Source of the DNA: an uncultured Oscillospiraceae bacterium
GTDB taxonomy: Bacteria > Bacillota > Clostridia > Oscillospirales > Ruminococcaceae
NCBI GenBank assembly: GCA_934444765.1
Contig: CAKSDC010000010.1
Span: forward strand, 1-64,000
Length of the DNA stretch: 64,000 nt
Direction of reading: 5' to 3'
A model generated the notes under the pieces. The model made no database searches and was not told the DNA's origin. It was given only the letters and a program-made list of their open reading frames with translations. This document shows, in pieces, positions 16,868 to 25,938 of this stretch; within the stretch, counting starts at the first letter, position 1, and the number at the start of each line of letters is the position of its first letter. Both the position numbers and the translations under genes were made by a program.

Positions 16868-17827
16868 ATGGAAGAAGAATACGTTGCAGTGTTCGTATTT
16901 ACTGGCTTTCTTGAAAGCGGTAAGACGAAGTTTATAAATGATGAATGGCTTAGAGAAGATATCTTTAACGACGGTTCTACTACGGTAATCATTCAGTGTG
17001 AAGAGGGTATAGAAGAGTTCGATACTCAAAGTTTAGAAAAAAAACACATTCATGTAGTAACCTTAGACGATAAAGACGACTTTACCGAAGAGTTCCTTAA
17101 TAAGATTAACAAGCAGTACAAACCTAACAACGTTATCATAGAAAAAAATTGTACTCAAACGGTTGAAGAACTGTTCCAATTTGACTATCCCGAAGATTGG
17201 CAGATTGTGGATATAGTTACCGTGATAGACGCTTCTACTTTTGATAACTACTCTTTAAATATGGGTAAGATGATGTTACAACAGTATCAGTACTCAAGTA
17301 TAGTAGTATTTAACCGTTGTGACGAAAACACTTCTAAACAAAAGTATCGTGCTAATATAAAGACTACTAATCCACAAGCTAACGTGTACTTTATGGATAA
17401 CGACGGCAACATTGAACAGTTTGAAGGTGAACTTCCTTTTGATTACAATCAAACTCATATCATGTTAGAGGATATAGACTACGGTCTATTCTACATTGAC
17501 CTAATGGACCACCCCGACAGATACGAAGACAAGGTTATAACTTTTAAGGCTCAATGCGTTCAACCTAAGGGTTTCCCTAAGACGGCATTCGCAGGTGGTA
17601 GAAAGGCTATGACTTGCTGTTCGGAAGACGTACAGTTTTTAAAGCTACTATGTATTTCCGAAGATATAAAGTTCCCTAAGTTTAAAGACTTTGATTGGTA
17701 TACTATCACTGGTAAAATGAACCTTCATGCACTACCAGAAAATCCTGACCAACCTATGCCAGTTCTAACGGTAATGGATATAGAAAAAACAGAACCTGCT
17801 CAAACTGAATTGGTGTACTTTAGCTAA
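16868..17827 (+). CDS. CobW-like GTPase with DUF1980-like C-terminal domain
   Basis: A 319-residue protein with a second G3E-type P-loop, GFLESGKT (13-20), but no CxCC metal motif at the expected place. From about residue 190 it changes to a domain resembling the C-terminal part of the TIGR03943/DUF1980 (YcgQ) family: DRYEDKVITFKAQCVQ, then RKAMTCCSED with a Cys pair near 249-250. YcgQ/YcgR-type proteins commonly accompany CobW chaperones in zinc-regulated loci, so this looks like a fusion of two members of one metal pathway. It is translated 12 nt after the first CobW gene, behind TGGAGG. Exact role unknown. Confidence 0.78.
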   Translation: MEEEYVAVFVFTGFLESGKTKFINDEWLREDIFNDGSTTVIIQCEEGIEEFDTQSLEKKHIHVVTLDDKDDFTEEFLNKINKQYKPNNVIIEKNCTQTVEELFQFDYPEDWQIVDIVTVIDASTFDNYSLNMGKMMLQQYQYSSIVVFNRCDENTSKQKYRANIKTTNPQANVYFMDNDGNIEQFEGELPFDYNQTHIMLEDIDYGLFYIDLMDHPDRYEDKVITFKAQCVQPKGFPKTAFAGGRKAMTCCSEDVQFLKLLCISEDIKFPKFKDFDWYTITGKMNLHALPENPDQPMPVLTVMDIEKTEPAQTELVYFS

Positions 17828-17843
17828 TATCACAACTAAATAT

Positions 17844-17886
17844 AAAAAATCCACGCTACCAACTTAATGGCAACGTGGATTTTTTT
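17844..17886. terminator. Bidirectional terminator after the CobW pair
   Basis: AAAAAATCCACG pairs with CGTGGATTTTTT around an inner CCA/TGG stem. T tracts flank both sides, so it can end both the CobW operon and the converging exporter operon. Confidence 0.85.
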
Positions 17887-17954
17887 GTATATAATCTTTT
17901 GTTCTAAAGAGAGTTTAAAGCTAATTAATATTAAGGTACACCGTTGTATATATA

Positions 17955-19307
17955 TTATTCGTACCTTAAAGCGTCTATAGGGTCCATCTTAGAGGCTTTA
18001 TTAGCTGGATAGTATCCAAAGAATACTCCCGTAAGCATAGAAAATACTACCGATATCAATATAGCCCACATATTAGGCGATACACTTAACGATATTAAGT
18101 TTATGTAGTCGGAATATTGTGTCTGTATTATCTTGCCCGCTACTTTGGCTATTATAATACCGTTTATTAGACCACTTGCTATGCCTATTAAACCTCCTAT
18201 TATACATATCATAACGGCTTCCATAATAAATTGACTTCTAATAGACTTGTTTTTAGCCCCTAAAGCCTTACGAATGCCTATTTCCTTAGTACGTTCAGTG
18301 ATACTTACAAGCATTATGTTCATAACGCCTACACCACCTACTATTAAGGATATGCCAGCTATTACTGATATTGCAATAGTAACTACGTTAAGTACTGTAT
18401 TTATAGTATTAAGTTCATTTGAAGCGTTATAAGATGTCACTTGCCAGTTTTTATTGTTAGCGTATTCATTATCGAAAAAGCTCATAACAGTATTAGAAAA
18501 TTCGTCCATGTTAGCATCACTATTGGCTAACAACTGAACGTTTTGATATCCTTTTAGTTTAGACTCATCACTACCCGAAGGTTGTAACTGACTATACATG
18601 GTAATAGGTATAAATGCAGGGGTACTTCTATCTTGCTCTTTAACGGTGGTATCCTGTTTACCAAATATAGAGGCATCATATTGATACACACCTACTATAG
18701 TGAACTTTTTGATAAAACCATTTACTTCAAACTCCACTTGCTGACCTATTGGGTTAGCATTAGAATTTGCAAAGTAGTTATTGACAAACTGTTCCGATAC
18801 CATGCAAGTATTACGTTCTTCGGTACAGTCCCTATCGGTAATGGCTCTACCTTGAAGTATCTTTAGTGCCGATACGCTTGAAAAGTATCCGTTATTTACT
18901 GCCTGAAACTCTACGTTAGCGTAGTCTTTACCGTTAGGATTTTTAGCAGTGGCTGAACCTATATAGTTATTTAGTATAGCACACTTGTAGTCATCGCCAC
19001 AGTATTTAGCTAAACGATTTAGCATATCGTCAGTGATAGCGTCATCGCTGGTTAGTGTAGGATATTCCCAAGTATTCCAATCGTCCTCATTTTCGGGATA
19101 CTTAGCATCTAAGTAGACGTACAAAAAGTTCGCTCCACCTATCTGATTTAACGTACTTGACAGTGTGGACTTAATGGAACTTCCTATCGTAGTAATAGTA
19201 ATTACCGCACTAATACCTATAATAATACCCAACATGGTTAAAAAAGACCTCATCTTATTAGAGGTTATTCCATTAAAGGATAGTTTTAAACTTTCCCAAA
19301 ATCCCAT
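17955..19307 (-). CDS. MacB-like ABC transporter permease
   Basis: A 450-residue FtsX/MacB-type permease: N-terminal membrane helix after MRSFLTMLGIIIG, a large extracellular MacB_PCD-type domain (about 45-290), then three helices with the signature VGGVGVMNIMLVSITERTKEIGIRKALGA. The start ATG overlaps the ATPase stop by one base (TAATG), implying translational coupling. With the two preceding genes it forms a MacAB-like exporter for peptides, lipoproteins or drugs; the substrate is unknown. Confidence 0.93.
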   Translation of the reverse strand: MGFWESLKLSFNGITSNKMRSFLTMLGIIIGISAVITITTIGSSIKSTLSSTLNQIGGANFLYVYLDAKYPENEDDWNTWEYPTLTSDDAITDDMLNRLAKYCGDDYKCAILNNYIGSATAKNPNGKDYANVEFQAVNNGYFSSVSALKILQGRAITDRDCTEERNTCMVSEQFVNNYFANSNANPIGQQVEFEVNGFIKKFTIVGVYQYDASIFGKQDTTVKEQDRSTPAFIPITMYSQLQPSGSDESKLKGYQNVQLLANSDANMDEFSNTVMSFFDNEYANNKNWQVTSYNASNELNTINTVLNVVTIAISVIAGISLIVGGVGVMNIMLVSITERTKEIGIRKALGAKNKSIRSQFIMEAVMICIIGGLIGIASGLINGIIIAKVAGKIIQTQYSDYINLISLSVSPNMWAILISVVFSMLTGVFFGYYPANKASKMDPIDALRYE

Positions 19308-20038
19308 TAGATATCACCTCCAGTATCCGAAATTATGTTACCGTCGCTAATGGTAACTATTCGTTGAGTTTCTTTTGCTAATTCTTGACTATGTGTGATT
19401 AGCACTATAGTTTTCCCCTGTTCTTGGTGTAGTCTATGAAAGATATCCATAACCATATGACCCGTCTTACTATCCAACGCACCAGTAGGTTCATCGGCAA
19501 GTATTATCGACGGATTATTAGCCATAGCCCTTGCAATAGCCACACGCTGTTTTTGACCGCCTGAAAGTTCGTTAGGTTTATGATACATTCTTTCTTCCAT
19601 GCCCACCATTTTAAGAAGTTCTATAGCACGTTTAGTACGTTCGGCACGTTTAACGCCAGCGTACAACATAGGAAGTTCAACGTTCTTGATAGCAGAAGTT
19701 CGGGGTATTAAGTTGAACGTTTGAAATACAAATCCTATCTTTTGATTACGTATTTCGCTAAGCTGATTGTCTTTAACCTTGCTAATATCCACACCGTCAA
19801 GAAAGTACTGCCCACTCGTTTGTTTATCTAAAGCACCTATAATGTTCATTAAGGTACTCTTACCAGAACCAGACTCACCTACTATAGCTACAAATTCGCC
19901 ATTGTGAACCTTTAGGTTCATACCGTTAAGAATTTGCAATTCGTTAGGCTGACCAACGTAGTATTTTTTAATAATATCCTTCATATCTATTACCACGTTA
20001 GAGTTATTAGACTGGTTTTGTAGGTCTAACTGCTTCAT
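19307..20038 (-). CDS. ABC transporter ATP-binding protein (MacB/LolD type)
   Basis: A 243-residue ATPase with Walker A GESGSGKST (54-62), signature LSGGQKQR, Walker B ILADEPTGALD and the switch His in VLITHS. The arrangement adaptor-ATPase-permease on one transcript is typical of Gram-positive MacAB-like systems. It begins 14 nt after the adaptor stop, behind AAAGGTGG. Confidence 0.95.
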   Translation of the reverse strand: MKQLDLQNQSNNSNVVIDMKDIIKKYYVGQPNELQILNGMNLKVHNGEFVAIVGESGSGKSTLMNIIGALDKQTSGQYFLDGVDISKVKDNQLSEIRNQKIGFVFQTFNLIPRTSAIKNVELPMLYAGVKRAERTKRAIELLKMVGMEERMYHKPNELSGGQKQRVAIARAMANNPSIILADEPTGALDSKTGHMVMDIFHRLHQEQGKTIVLITHSQELAKETQRIVTISDGNIISDTGGDI

Positions 20039-20052
20039 AATACCACCTTTTC

Positions 20053-21801
20053 TTACTGTACTTCGGTAGCAATAACCATTCCGTCGTCACCGTTTGCTAC
20101 TATGCTTTCGTCGTCGCCCATGGTGAAGTCCATATAAGGTGATAGTGTAATAGTATCGCCCTCAGATACTTCATAAGGAGTAGTAATTACTAAGTCGCCG
20201 TCCGATAGGTCACCGCCTGTAATTTGAACGTAAGAACCACTATCTTCACCAGTCGTAACGTCTACACGCTTAACGGTAGCAGTAGTACTGCCATCTTCAC
20301 TATTAGAACCGTTAGAAGTATCTGCAACGTACACATAAGGAGTACCGTCTTCATCGTACATAATGCAATCGTATAGTATAGCGTAACTATCGGTATTTTC
20401 GGATAGCATAATCTTAGCTTTAGCGTTCATGCCGACTAATAAGTCGCAATCGTCGGTAATAGTGATTTCAGCAGTAAATCCAGAAGAAGAACTTCCACTG
20501 CCATTACTTCCGTCACTATTGTTATTACTATTACTATTTCCGCCACTGCTTATGATAGTAACTACTTTAGATACCACACCGTTTATTTCAGTTTCGCCAG
20601 TAGCTTCGGAAGTTACTACTACTTTCATACCCTCTTTAACCTTAAGGATATCGCCTTCATCTATGTTTACGTTTATCTTTAAGGAGTTATCGTTTTCGAT
20701 AGTAGCAAGTAGAGTTCCAGCCTCTACAGTATCGCCTTGAGATATGCCTAAAGCGGTAATAGTTCCGTCTTTTTCAGCTTTAACGGTACATTCAGAGAGT
20801 TGTTTTTTGAGTTCCTCTAACTGAGTGCTATTAGTACTATCGGTATTTTGATAGTCTTGCATATCGACTACGTTCTGTGCTGAAGCTATAGCCTTATCGG
20901 TGGAACGTTTAACCGAAGTATAGTTATCTTTAGCGGTAGTGATAGCTTTTTTAAGACTGTCGAATTGGTCTTCGTAACCAGAACACTCTTGCTTGTAAGT
21001 TTCTATCTTAGTGGAAAGTTCCTCACGTTGTTGTATTAGTTGGGAGTACGTATCGTCACCACCACCACCACCATAGCTTAGATTGGTATAGTTATATCCG
21101 CCTGAGATATCCTTAACGTCGTAAGACATCAAGTTCATGCTATCGCCGTAACTGTCGTCGTCATAACTACCGTCATCGTAACTACTATCATCGTAGCTAC
21201 CGTCATCGTAACTATCGTCTAGCATGGAACTTTCATAGTTAGCTATCTGTTGACATACGTCGTTATATTGAGCCACACAGTTATTAATATCGTTAATGCG
21301 GTCGGTATACTTTTGGTATGCCTTATCGTACTCTCTTTGAGCGTCGTCTATTTGAGATTGAGCGTCTTTTAGTTGAATTACTTGGTCTTCTTTAGCCTCT
21401 TGCAGAGCCTGTTTATTCTGCTTTTTAGTATTATCGTCTATTGCGTTACCATTTTTAATAGAAGTTTCTAATTCGGAGATTTGCTTTTTAATGTTAGTGT
21501 CATCTAAGGTGCATATAACGTCGCCTTTTTTGACGTAGTCGCCAACGCTTACGTTTAGACTTTGTACCTTAGAACCGAACGAAGACGTTATATTCATAGA
21601 ACTTTCACTTTCTACAGTACCGCTAACGCTTATGCTTTCCGAAAGGTCTTGCTTTTGATACGCCATTACGTTTTCAAAGTACATACCAGTATCGACGGTT
21701 GAAGCACCATTATTAATATTTTTAAGCACTACAGAACCACCTACACCACCTACTATTAAGATAGCTCCTATTATTATAGCTACTTTAACACCCTTTTTCA
21801 T
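20053..21801 (-). CDS. MacA/HlyD-like efflux adaptor with acidic repeat insert
   Basis: The periplasmic-adaptor-type subunit of the MacAB-like exporter. An N-terminal membrane anchor (VAIIIGAILIVGGVGGSVVL) precedes a split biotinyl-lipoyl domain (SFGSKVQSLNVSVGDYVKKGD and KAEKDGTITALGISQGDTVEAG) around a long coiled coil. Inside the coiled coil is an unusual low-complexity insert of repeated SYDDG-like pentads (DNA near 21160-21225) followed by a poly-Gly patch. The ATG at 21801 (582 residues) suits AGAAAGGA; a TTG at 21816 directly abuts that site. Confidence 0.9.
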   Translation of the reverse strand: MKKGVKVAIIIGAILIVGGVGGSVVLKNINNGASTVDTGMYFENVMAYQKQDLSESISVSGTVESESSMNITSSFGSKVQSLNVSVGDYVKKGDVICTLDDTNIKKQISELETSIKNGNAIDDNTKKQNKQALQEAKEDQVIQLKDAQSQIDDAQREYDKAYQKYTDRINDINNCVAQYNDVCQQIANYESSMLDDSYDDGSYDDSSYDDGSYDDDSYGDSMNLMSYDVKDISGGYNYTNLSYGGGGGDDTYSQLIQQREELSTKIETYKQECSGYEDQFDSLKKAITTAKDNYTSVKRSTDKAIASAQNVVDMQDYQNTDSTNSTQLEELKKQLSECTVKAEKDGTITALGISQGDTVEAGTLLATIENDNSLKINVNIDEGDILKVKEGMKVVVTSEATGETEINGVVSKVVTIISSGGNSNSNNNSDGSNGSGSSSSGFTAEITITDDCDLLVGMNAKAKIMLSENTDSYAILYDCIMYDEDGTPYVYVADTSNGSNSEDGSTTATVKRVDVTTGEDSGSYVQITGGDLSDGDLVITTPYEVSEGDTITLSPYMDFTMGDDESIVANGDDGMVIATEVQ

Positions 21802-21888
21802 ATAATGTAACCACAATCCTTTCTGAGTAGTTGGAAGTTCTTAGTGTATCTATTGTACTAAGTGTACTACTCTTGATGTAACAGTTAT

Positions 21889-21917
21889 AGTATATCATAG
21901 CCACGAATAAAAGTCAA
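21889..21917 (-). promoter_or_regulatory. Promoter of the MacAB-like operon
   Basis: Minus-strand TTGACT (21917-21912), 17 bp, TATACT (21894-21889), about 90 nt before the adaptor start. The rest of the 21802-22128 gap holds a terminator at 22085 and no convincing gene. Confidence 0.8.
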
Positions 21918-22084
21918 TACTTTTTTTTATTAAATACGTTTTTATTCAATATGACCAAAAATATTAACGTTATCGCCACATCGATTGAGTAGTATTATAT
22001 CACACAAGCACACACATTACAAGAAACTTTTAGTTGCAAACGCTAACTAAATAGAATTGCAACCATAGGTTTACTGACAAAATT

Positions 22085-22113
22085 AGGATACTACCTTAAT
22101 ATGGCAGTATCCT
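22085..22113 (-). terminator. Terminator of the murD operon
   Basis: AGGATACT / AGTATCCT stem (8 bp, extended by GCC/GGT partial pairing) followed on the minus strand by AATTTTG. It lies 16 nt past the last gene of the operon. Confidence 0.65.
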
Positions 22114-22128
22114 ATAAAGTTTAATATA

Positions 22129-22815
22129 CTATTCCGTACCGATAGTGTTTACTATGCTATATAACATATTTACTTCCACTTCGTTGATATCTTGTACTCT
22201 ATTAGTGCCGTCCAATTTGGCTATAACCTGAATACACACGTTATCGTCAGTACTCTCATCGTGATAGTAGTATCTAAACACTAACGTTTTAGTGCCATCG
22301 GCAACCATTTCGCGAATATATGGCTTTATGTTTAAATATTCTAACAGAGTATCTTCGGAATATCCTATTAAGTTGGAAGTATCTATTTTACCACCCGTTT
22401 TAGAACCCAATATGTTACGACTTAATATTCTAAAGTCGTATATGGTGTACTTGGTAATCATTTTAGAACTGTTCATACTTATATAGGCACTCCATGTGGG
22501 AAAAGTCTTTCCGCATATACTGGTAGTCAATGTAGGTTGTAGTATATAAGAATAGTCTTGTTGTAGTGAGTTTACAAGTTCATATTTGGAACTCTTTAAT
22601 GCCGTTAGGTGTGTAGACTTTTCTACATAAGATATAGACTTCCCTAAACTATCGGTCAACTTGTCAGTCACCATGTTCATACTATTTTTACTGACGTATA
22701 TATATACTACTATCGAAACTGCTACCAATAGCACCGCTAACACTACTATTAATATCTTTTTGTTTAAAGATATTCTATACTTAGCCTGAGTACGTTCTTT
22801 TTTAACGTTATTCAT
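22129..22815 (-). CDS. Membrane-anchored protein of unknown function
   Basis: A 228-residue protein I do not recognise. A basic N-terminus (NNVKKERTQAKYRISLNKK) precedes one strong membrane helix (about 21-41, ILIVVLAVLLVAVSIVVYIY), leaving about 185 residues outside. No lipobox or catalytic motif is visible; one or two cysteines occur (SICGK, NVCIQ). It begins 2 nt after the PLP-lyase stop at the 3' end of the murD operon, so it is surely co-transcribed. A cell-envelope role is suggested only by topology and by murD in the same unit. Confidence 0.8.
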   Translation of the reverse strand: MNNVKKERTQAKYRISLNKKILIVVLAVLLVAVSIVVYIYVSKNSMNMVTDKLTDSLGKSISYVEKSTHLTALKSSKYELVNSLQQDYSYILQPTLTTSICGKTFPTWSAYISMNSSKMITKYTIYDFRILSRNILGSKTGGKIDTSNLIGYSEDTLLEYLNIKPYIREMVADGTKTLVFRYYYHDESTDDNVCIQVIAKLDGTNRVQDINEVEVNMLYSIVNTIGTE

Positions 22816-22817
22816 AC

Positions 22818-24098
22818 TTATATAGTTATTAAGTTTTTATCCAACATTTCCTGAACGGCTAACATAACGCCTATCTTACCACTGGTATAGGTTATGCCAC
22901 CCTGTAGCCATACGGCATAAGGTTCTCTAATAGGAGCGTCTGCGGAAAGTTCTATTGAAGCCCCTAAAGTGAACGTACCCGCTGCCATGATAACTTGGTC
23001 GGAATATCCAGGCATATCCCAAGGTTCTGGAGTTACGTAGCTATCTATTGGCGAACCCTTTTGAATGCCTTGACAGAACGCTATTAAGTTTTCCTTATTA
23101 CCTAACTTTATAGCAGAGATTATATCCCCTTTAGGTTCGTTCTTTTTAGGAAAAGCCTCAAAACCGAGTTTGCTCAATAGTTCACAAGCAAAAGTGGAAG
23201 TCTTAACGGCATTAGATACTACATCAGGTGCCATAAACAGACCTAAGTACATCTCTCTATTTTGGTTTAAAGTACAACCTACTTCTTTACCCATACCAAC
23301 GCAAGTTAGACGATAAGAACATAGTTCTATTAAGTCAGAACGACCTGCTATATATCCACCTGTAGTAGCTATTCCGCCACCTGCATTTTTAATTAAAGAA
23401 CCGACTATTAAGTCTGCACCTACGTCGGTAGGTTCATGCTTTTCTACAAATTCGCCGTAACAGTTATCTACCATTACTATGGTATTAGGTGATACCTCTC
23501 TTACTATCTTAACTATCTTTTCTATTTCGGAAGTGGTTAATGAAGGTCTTAAAGAGTAGCCTCTTGAACGCTGTATATACACAACCTTTGGAGCGACTTC
23601 TTGTACCTTACTACGTATAGAGTGTAAGTCTAAAGTGCCATTTGGTAAGAGGTCTACCTGATTATATAACACGCCATAGTCCATTAGTGAACCGTTACCC
23701 TTAGTACCAGATATTCCTATTACTTCCTCTAAGGTATCGTAAGGCTTGCCAGTAACCGAAAGTAGAGTATCACCAGTACGTAACACACCAAACAGTGCAA
23801 CCGATAGTGCGTGCGTTCCCGATACAAAGTTGTGTCTAACTAAAGCATCTTGTGTGTTGAACACCGTAGCGTATACCTTATCTAAAGTATCCCTACCAAC
23901 GTCACCGTAACCGTAACCAGTACTACCCATTAAGCAAGTAGTATCCACTCTATTCTTTATAAAAGCCGATAGTACTTTAGCGTTGTTGTACTCTGCTATA
24001 GTATCGGCACTTGCTAAAGATAGCGAACAGGAATTTTCGCACTCTCTGGCAAGGTTTAAAAGTCTTTCATCTATATTAAAAAAGTTGTAGTTTAACAT
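22818..24098 (-). CDS. PLP-dependent Met gamma-lyase-like protein (YnbB)
   Basis: A 426-residue member of PF06838 (methionine gamma-lyase-like, also called aluminium resistance protein), fold type I PLP enzymes. Visible signatures are HNFVSGTHALSVALFG, the Gly-rich GSTGYGYGDVGRDTL, IVMVDNCYGEF, and the PLP-lysine segment GSLIKNAGGGIATTGGYIAG. Physiological substrate unknown; C-S or C-C lyase chemistry is likely. The 46-nt gap after the GNAT gene and close spacing to the next gene place it in the murD operon. Confidence 0.88.
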   Translation of the reverse strand: MLNYNFFNIDERLLNLARECENSCSLSLASADTIAEYNNAKVLSAFIKNRVDTTCLMGSTGYGYGDVGRDTLDKVYATVFNTQDALVRHNFVSGTHALSVALFGVLRTGDTLLSVTGKPYDTLEEVIGISGTKGNGSLMDYGVLYNQVDLLPNGTLDLHSIRSKVQEVAPKVVYIQRSRGYSLRPSLTTSEIEKIVKIVREVSPNTIVMVDNCYGEFVEKHEPTDVGADLIVGSLIKNAGGGIATTGGYIAGRSDLIELCSYRLTCVGMGKEVGCTLNQNREMYLGLFMAPDVVSNAVKTSTFACELLSKLGFEAFPKKNEPKGDIISAIKLGNKENLIAFCQGIQKGSPIDSYVTPEPWDMPGYSDQVIMAAGTFTLGASIELSADAPIREPYAVWLQGGITYTSGKIGVMLAVQEMLDKNLITI

Positions 24099-24144
24099 TA
24101 AAAATCCCTCTCTATATTCTCAATCCAAACCAAAATATAATAGA

Positions 24145-24909
24145 CTATAGTTCGTCTATCTGCTGAAGTACGTTTTCGGTACTAAGTTCTGCAAAGCCTA
24201 TCTCTTGATAGAAACTTTCTCGATAGTCTAAAGCGAAAAGCGTTACGTTTTTCCCTTCGCTTTTTAGCTTACTACATAGCCAATATAGTAGCTCACGGGC
24301 GTATTTACGACCTCTAAACTTAGTCTTAGTGGCTACTTGACCTATCACTACGTTATTATTTACATCAAATAGAACCGTAGCAGTGGTACAGTCTTTGTAA
24401 GTGTACACCTTACTAATGTTTCGGCGAACCCTACGGGAAGTATCGGTTAGCCAAAGACCGTAGTCTTGCATAGTAGGAAAACTTTCGTATAGTATCTGAT
24501 ATACCTTTTGTAGGTCGGGTTTATCGTCTATAGCGGTAACGTCGAACTCATTATCTTGTTGATGTTCTTTAAACTCAAAACAGGTACGCTTTAGCTTTTT
24601 GTAGCCTTCTATACCAACTTTATTTAAAGCGTCGATAATGTAGAACGGAGCTTCTACTCTGTAAGGTCTGTACAATGAGATGTAACAGGATAACTCCTCA
24701 CAAGGTAGCGGAAATTCGGAACATATTACCAACGTAGAGTTTATTTGAAACATATAAGCGTATACGCCGTCATCGTTTATAGCGTAGAACCTACAAAATT
24801 CATAGTTACAACCATACGTTCTTAAATAAGATAATAACTTTCTACCATAGTAGGTCTTGCCTAAGAATGGGATATCAAAGTCATTATAAGTAAAAATTTG
24901 TTTTATCAT
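24145..24909 (-). CDS. GNAT-family N-acetyltransferase
   Basis: A 254-residue protein with a C-terminal GNAT domain. The acetyl-CoA loop is VIGQVATKTKFRGRKYARELL, with the R-G-R/K-Y core in place of the usual Q/RxxGxG/A, and LYWLCSKLKSEGKNVTLFA and SFYQEIGF follow the expected order. The N-terminal half is divergent and may bind substrate. Its ATG overlaps the M42 stop by four bases (ATGA), so it is translationally coupled. The acceptor is unknown. Confidence 0.8.
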   Translation of the reverse strand: MIKQIFTYNDFDIPFLGKTYYGRKLLSYLRTYGCNYEFCRFYAINDDGVYAYMFQINSTLVICSEFPLPCEELSCYISLYRPYRVEAPFYIIDALNKVGIEGYKKLKRTCFEFKEHQQDNEFDVTAIDDKPDLQKVYQILYESFPTMQDYGLWLTDTSRRVRRNISKVYTYKDCTTATVLFDVNNNVVIGQVATKTKFRGRKYARELLYWLCSKLKSEGKNVTLFALDYRESFYQEIGFAELSTENVLQQIDEL

Positions 24910-25922
24910 AGCGTAAATATCCTTGTAATAATATTTTTAGCAAGTTCTTCACAAGCGTAAGCGTCGGATAACTTCATAACGCTTGCTCCAGAGTGGATAT
25001 ATCTACACGGAACAGATATCGCCATAGTCTTTACACCGCCTCTTGAAACGTGTATAGAACCTGCATCGTTACCACCAGCTATGGCGGTCTTAGTCTGACA
25101 TGGAATGTTTAGTTGCTTAGCTAAACTAAATGCCATGTTGTATAGTGTTTTATCGTAAATGGTGCTTCTATCCATGTACGAAACTACGGCACCTTCACCT
25201 AAACGGCAAACCTGTCTATCTTCACAAGAACCGTGTATATCACCTGCCGTAGTACCTTCTAACACTATAGCGTAGTCGGGATTTACTGTATAACTGGCTA
25301 CTTTAGAACCTCGTAAACCCACTTCTTCTTGTACCACAAAAGAGTAGTACACGTCATAAGGAAGTTGACTCTTTATTAAGTCTATCATGATAGCACAACC
25401 TACACGGTCATCTAAGGCTTTAGACTTAACGTAACCGTTTCCGAACTCTTCATAGGTGGAGTAAAAGTTTATACTGTCGCCTAAAGATACATACTCTTCA
25501 GTCTGTTGTTTACTGTTAGTACCGATATCTACATACATACGTGATATATCGGCTTGCTTGCCTCTTTCGGAAGTTGGTATATTGTGTATCGCTTGACTGC
25601 CTATAACTCCAAAGTGACCGTTTACAGTAACCTGTCTTCCTATGATAACGTCAGGATTTATTCCCCCTACAGTGCCTATCTTTATAGTGCCGTCGGAGTT
25701 GATATAGGTAGCCATAAAGCCTACTTCGTCCATGTGTGCCGAAACTAATAGCTTCTTATCGCTACTCTTAGAACCTTTTTTATAGGCTAATATATTTCCT
25801 AAGTTATCTACCGAATAACTGGTAACGCTATCTTTTATCTGATTAATAATGTACTGTCTAACTAAAGCCTCATCACCTGAGATACCATCTATAGTACATA
25901 GTGCCTTTAAATCTTGTAACAT
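24906..25922 (-). CDS. M42 family metallopeptidase (copy A)
   Basis: A 338-residue M42 glutamyl/leucyl aminopeptidase-like enzyme, a self-compartmentalising dinuclear zinc peptidase. Zinc and catalytic residues lie in VSAHMDEVGFM, SKALDDRVGCA, VVQEEVGLRGS, the acidic VLEG strand and RYIHSGASV. AGGGGAGGG lies upstream of the ATG. It follows a close paralogue with a 16-nt gap and probably cleaves short peptides for nutrition. Confidence 0.93.
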   Translation of the reverse strand: MLQDLKALCTIDGISGDEALVRQYIINQIKDSVTSYSVDNLGNILAYKKGSKSSDKKLLVSAHMDEVGFMATYINSDGTIKIGTVGGINPDVIIGRQVTVNGHFGVIGSQAIHNIPTSERGKQADISRMYVDIGTNSKQQTEEYVSLGDSINFYSTYEEFGNGYVKSKALDDRVGCAIMIDLIKSQLPYDVYYSFVVQEEVGLRGSKVASYTVNPDYAIVLEGTTAGDIHGSCEDRQVCRLGEGAVVSYMDRSTIYDKTLYNMAFSLAKQLNIPCQTKTAIAGGNDAGSIHVSRGGVKTMAISVPCRYIHSGASVMKLSDAYACEELAKNIITRIFTL

Positions 25923-25938
25923 AGTATATCGCCCTCCC

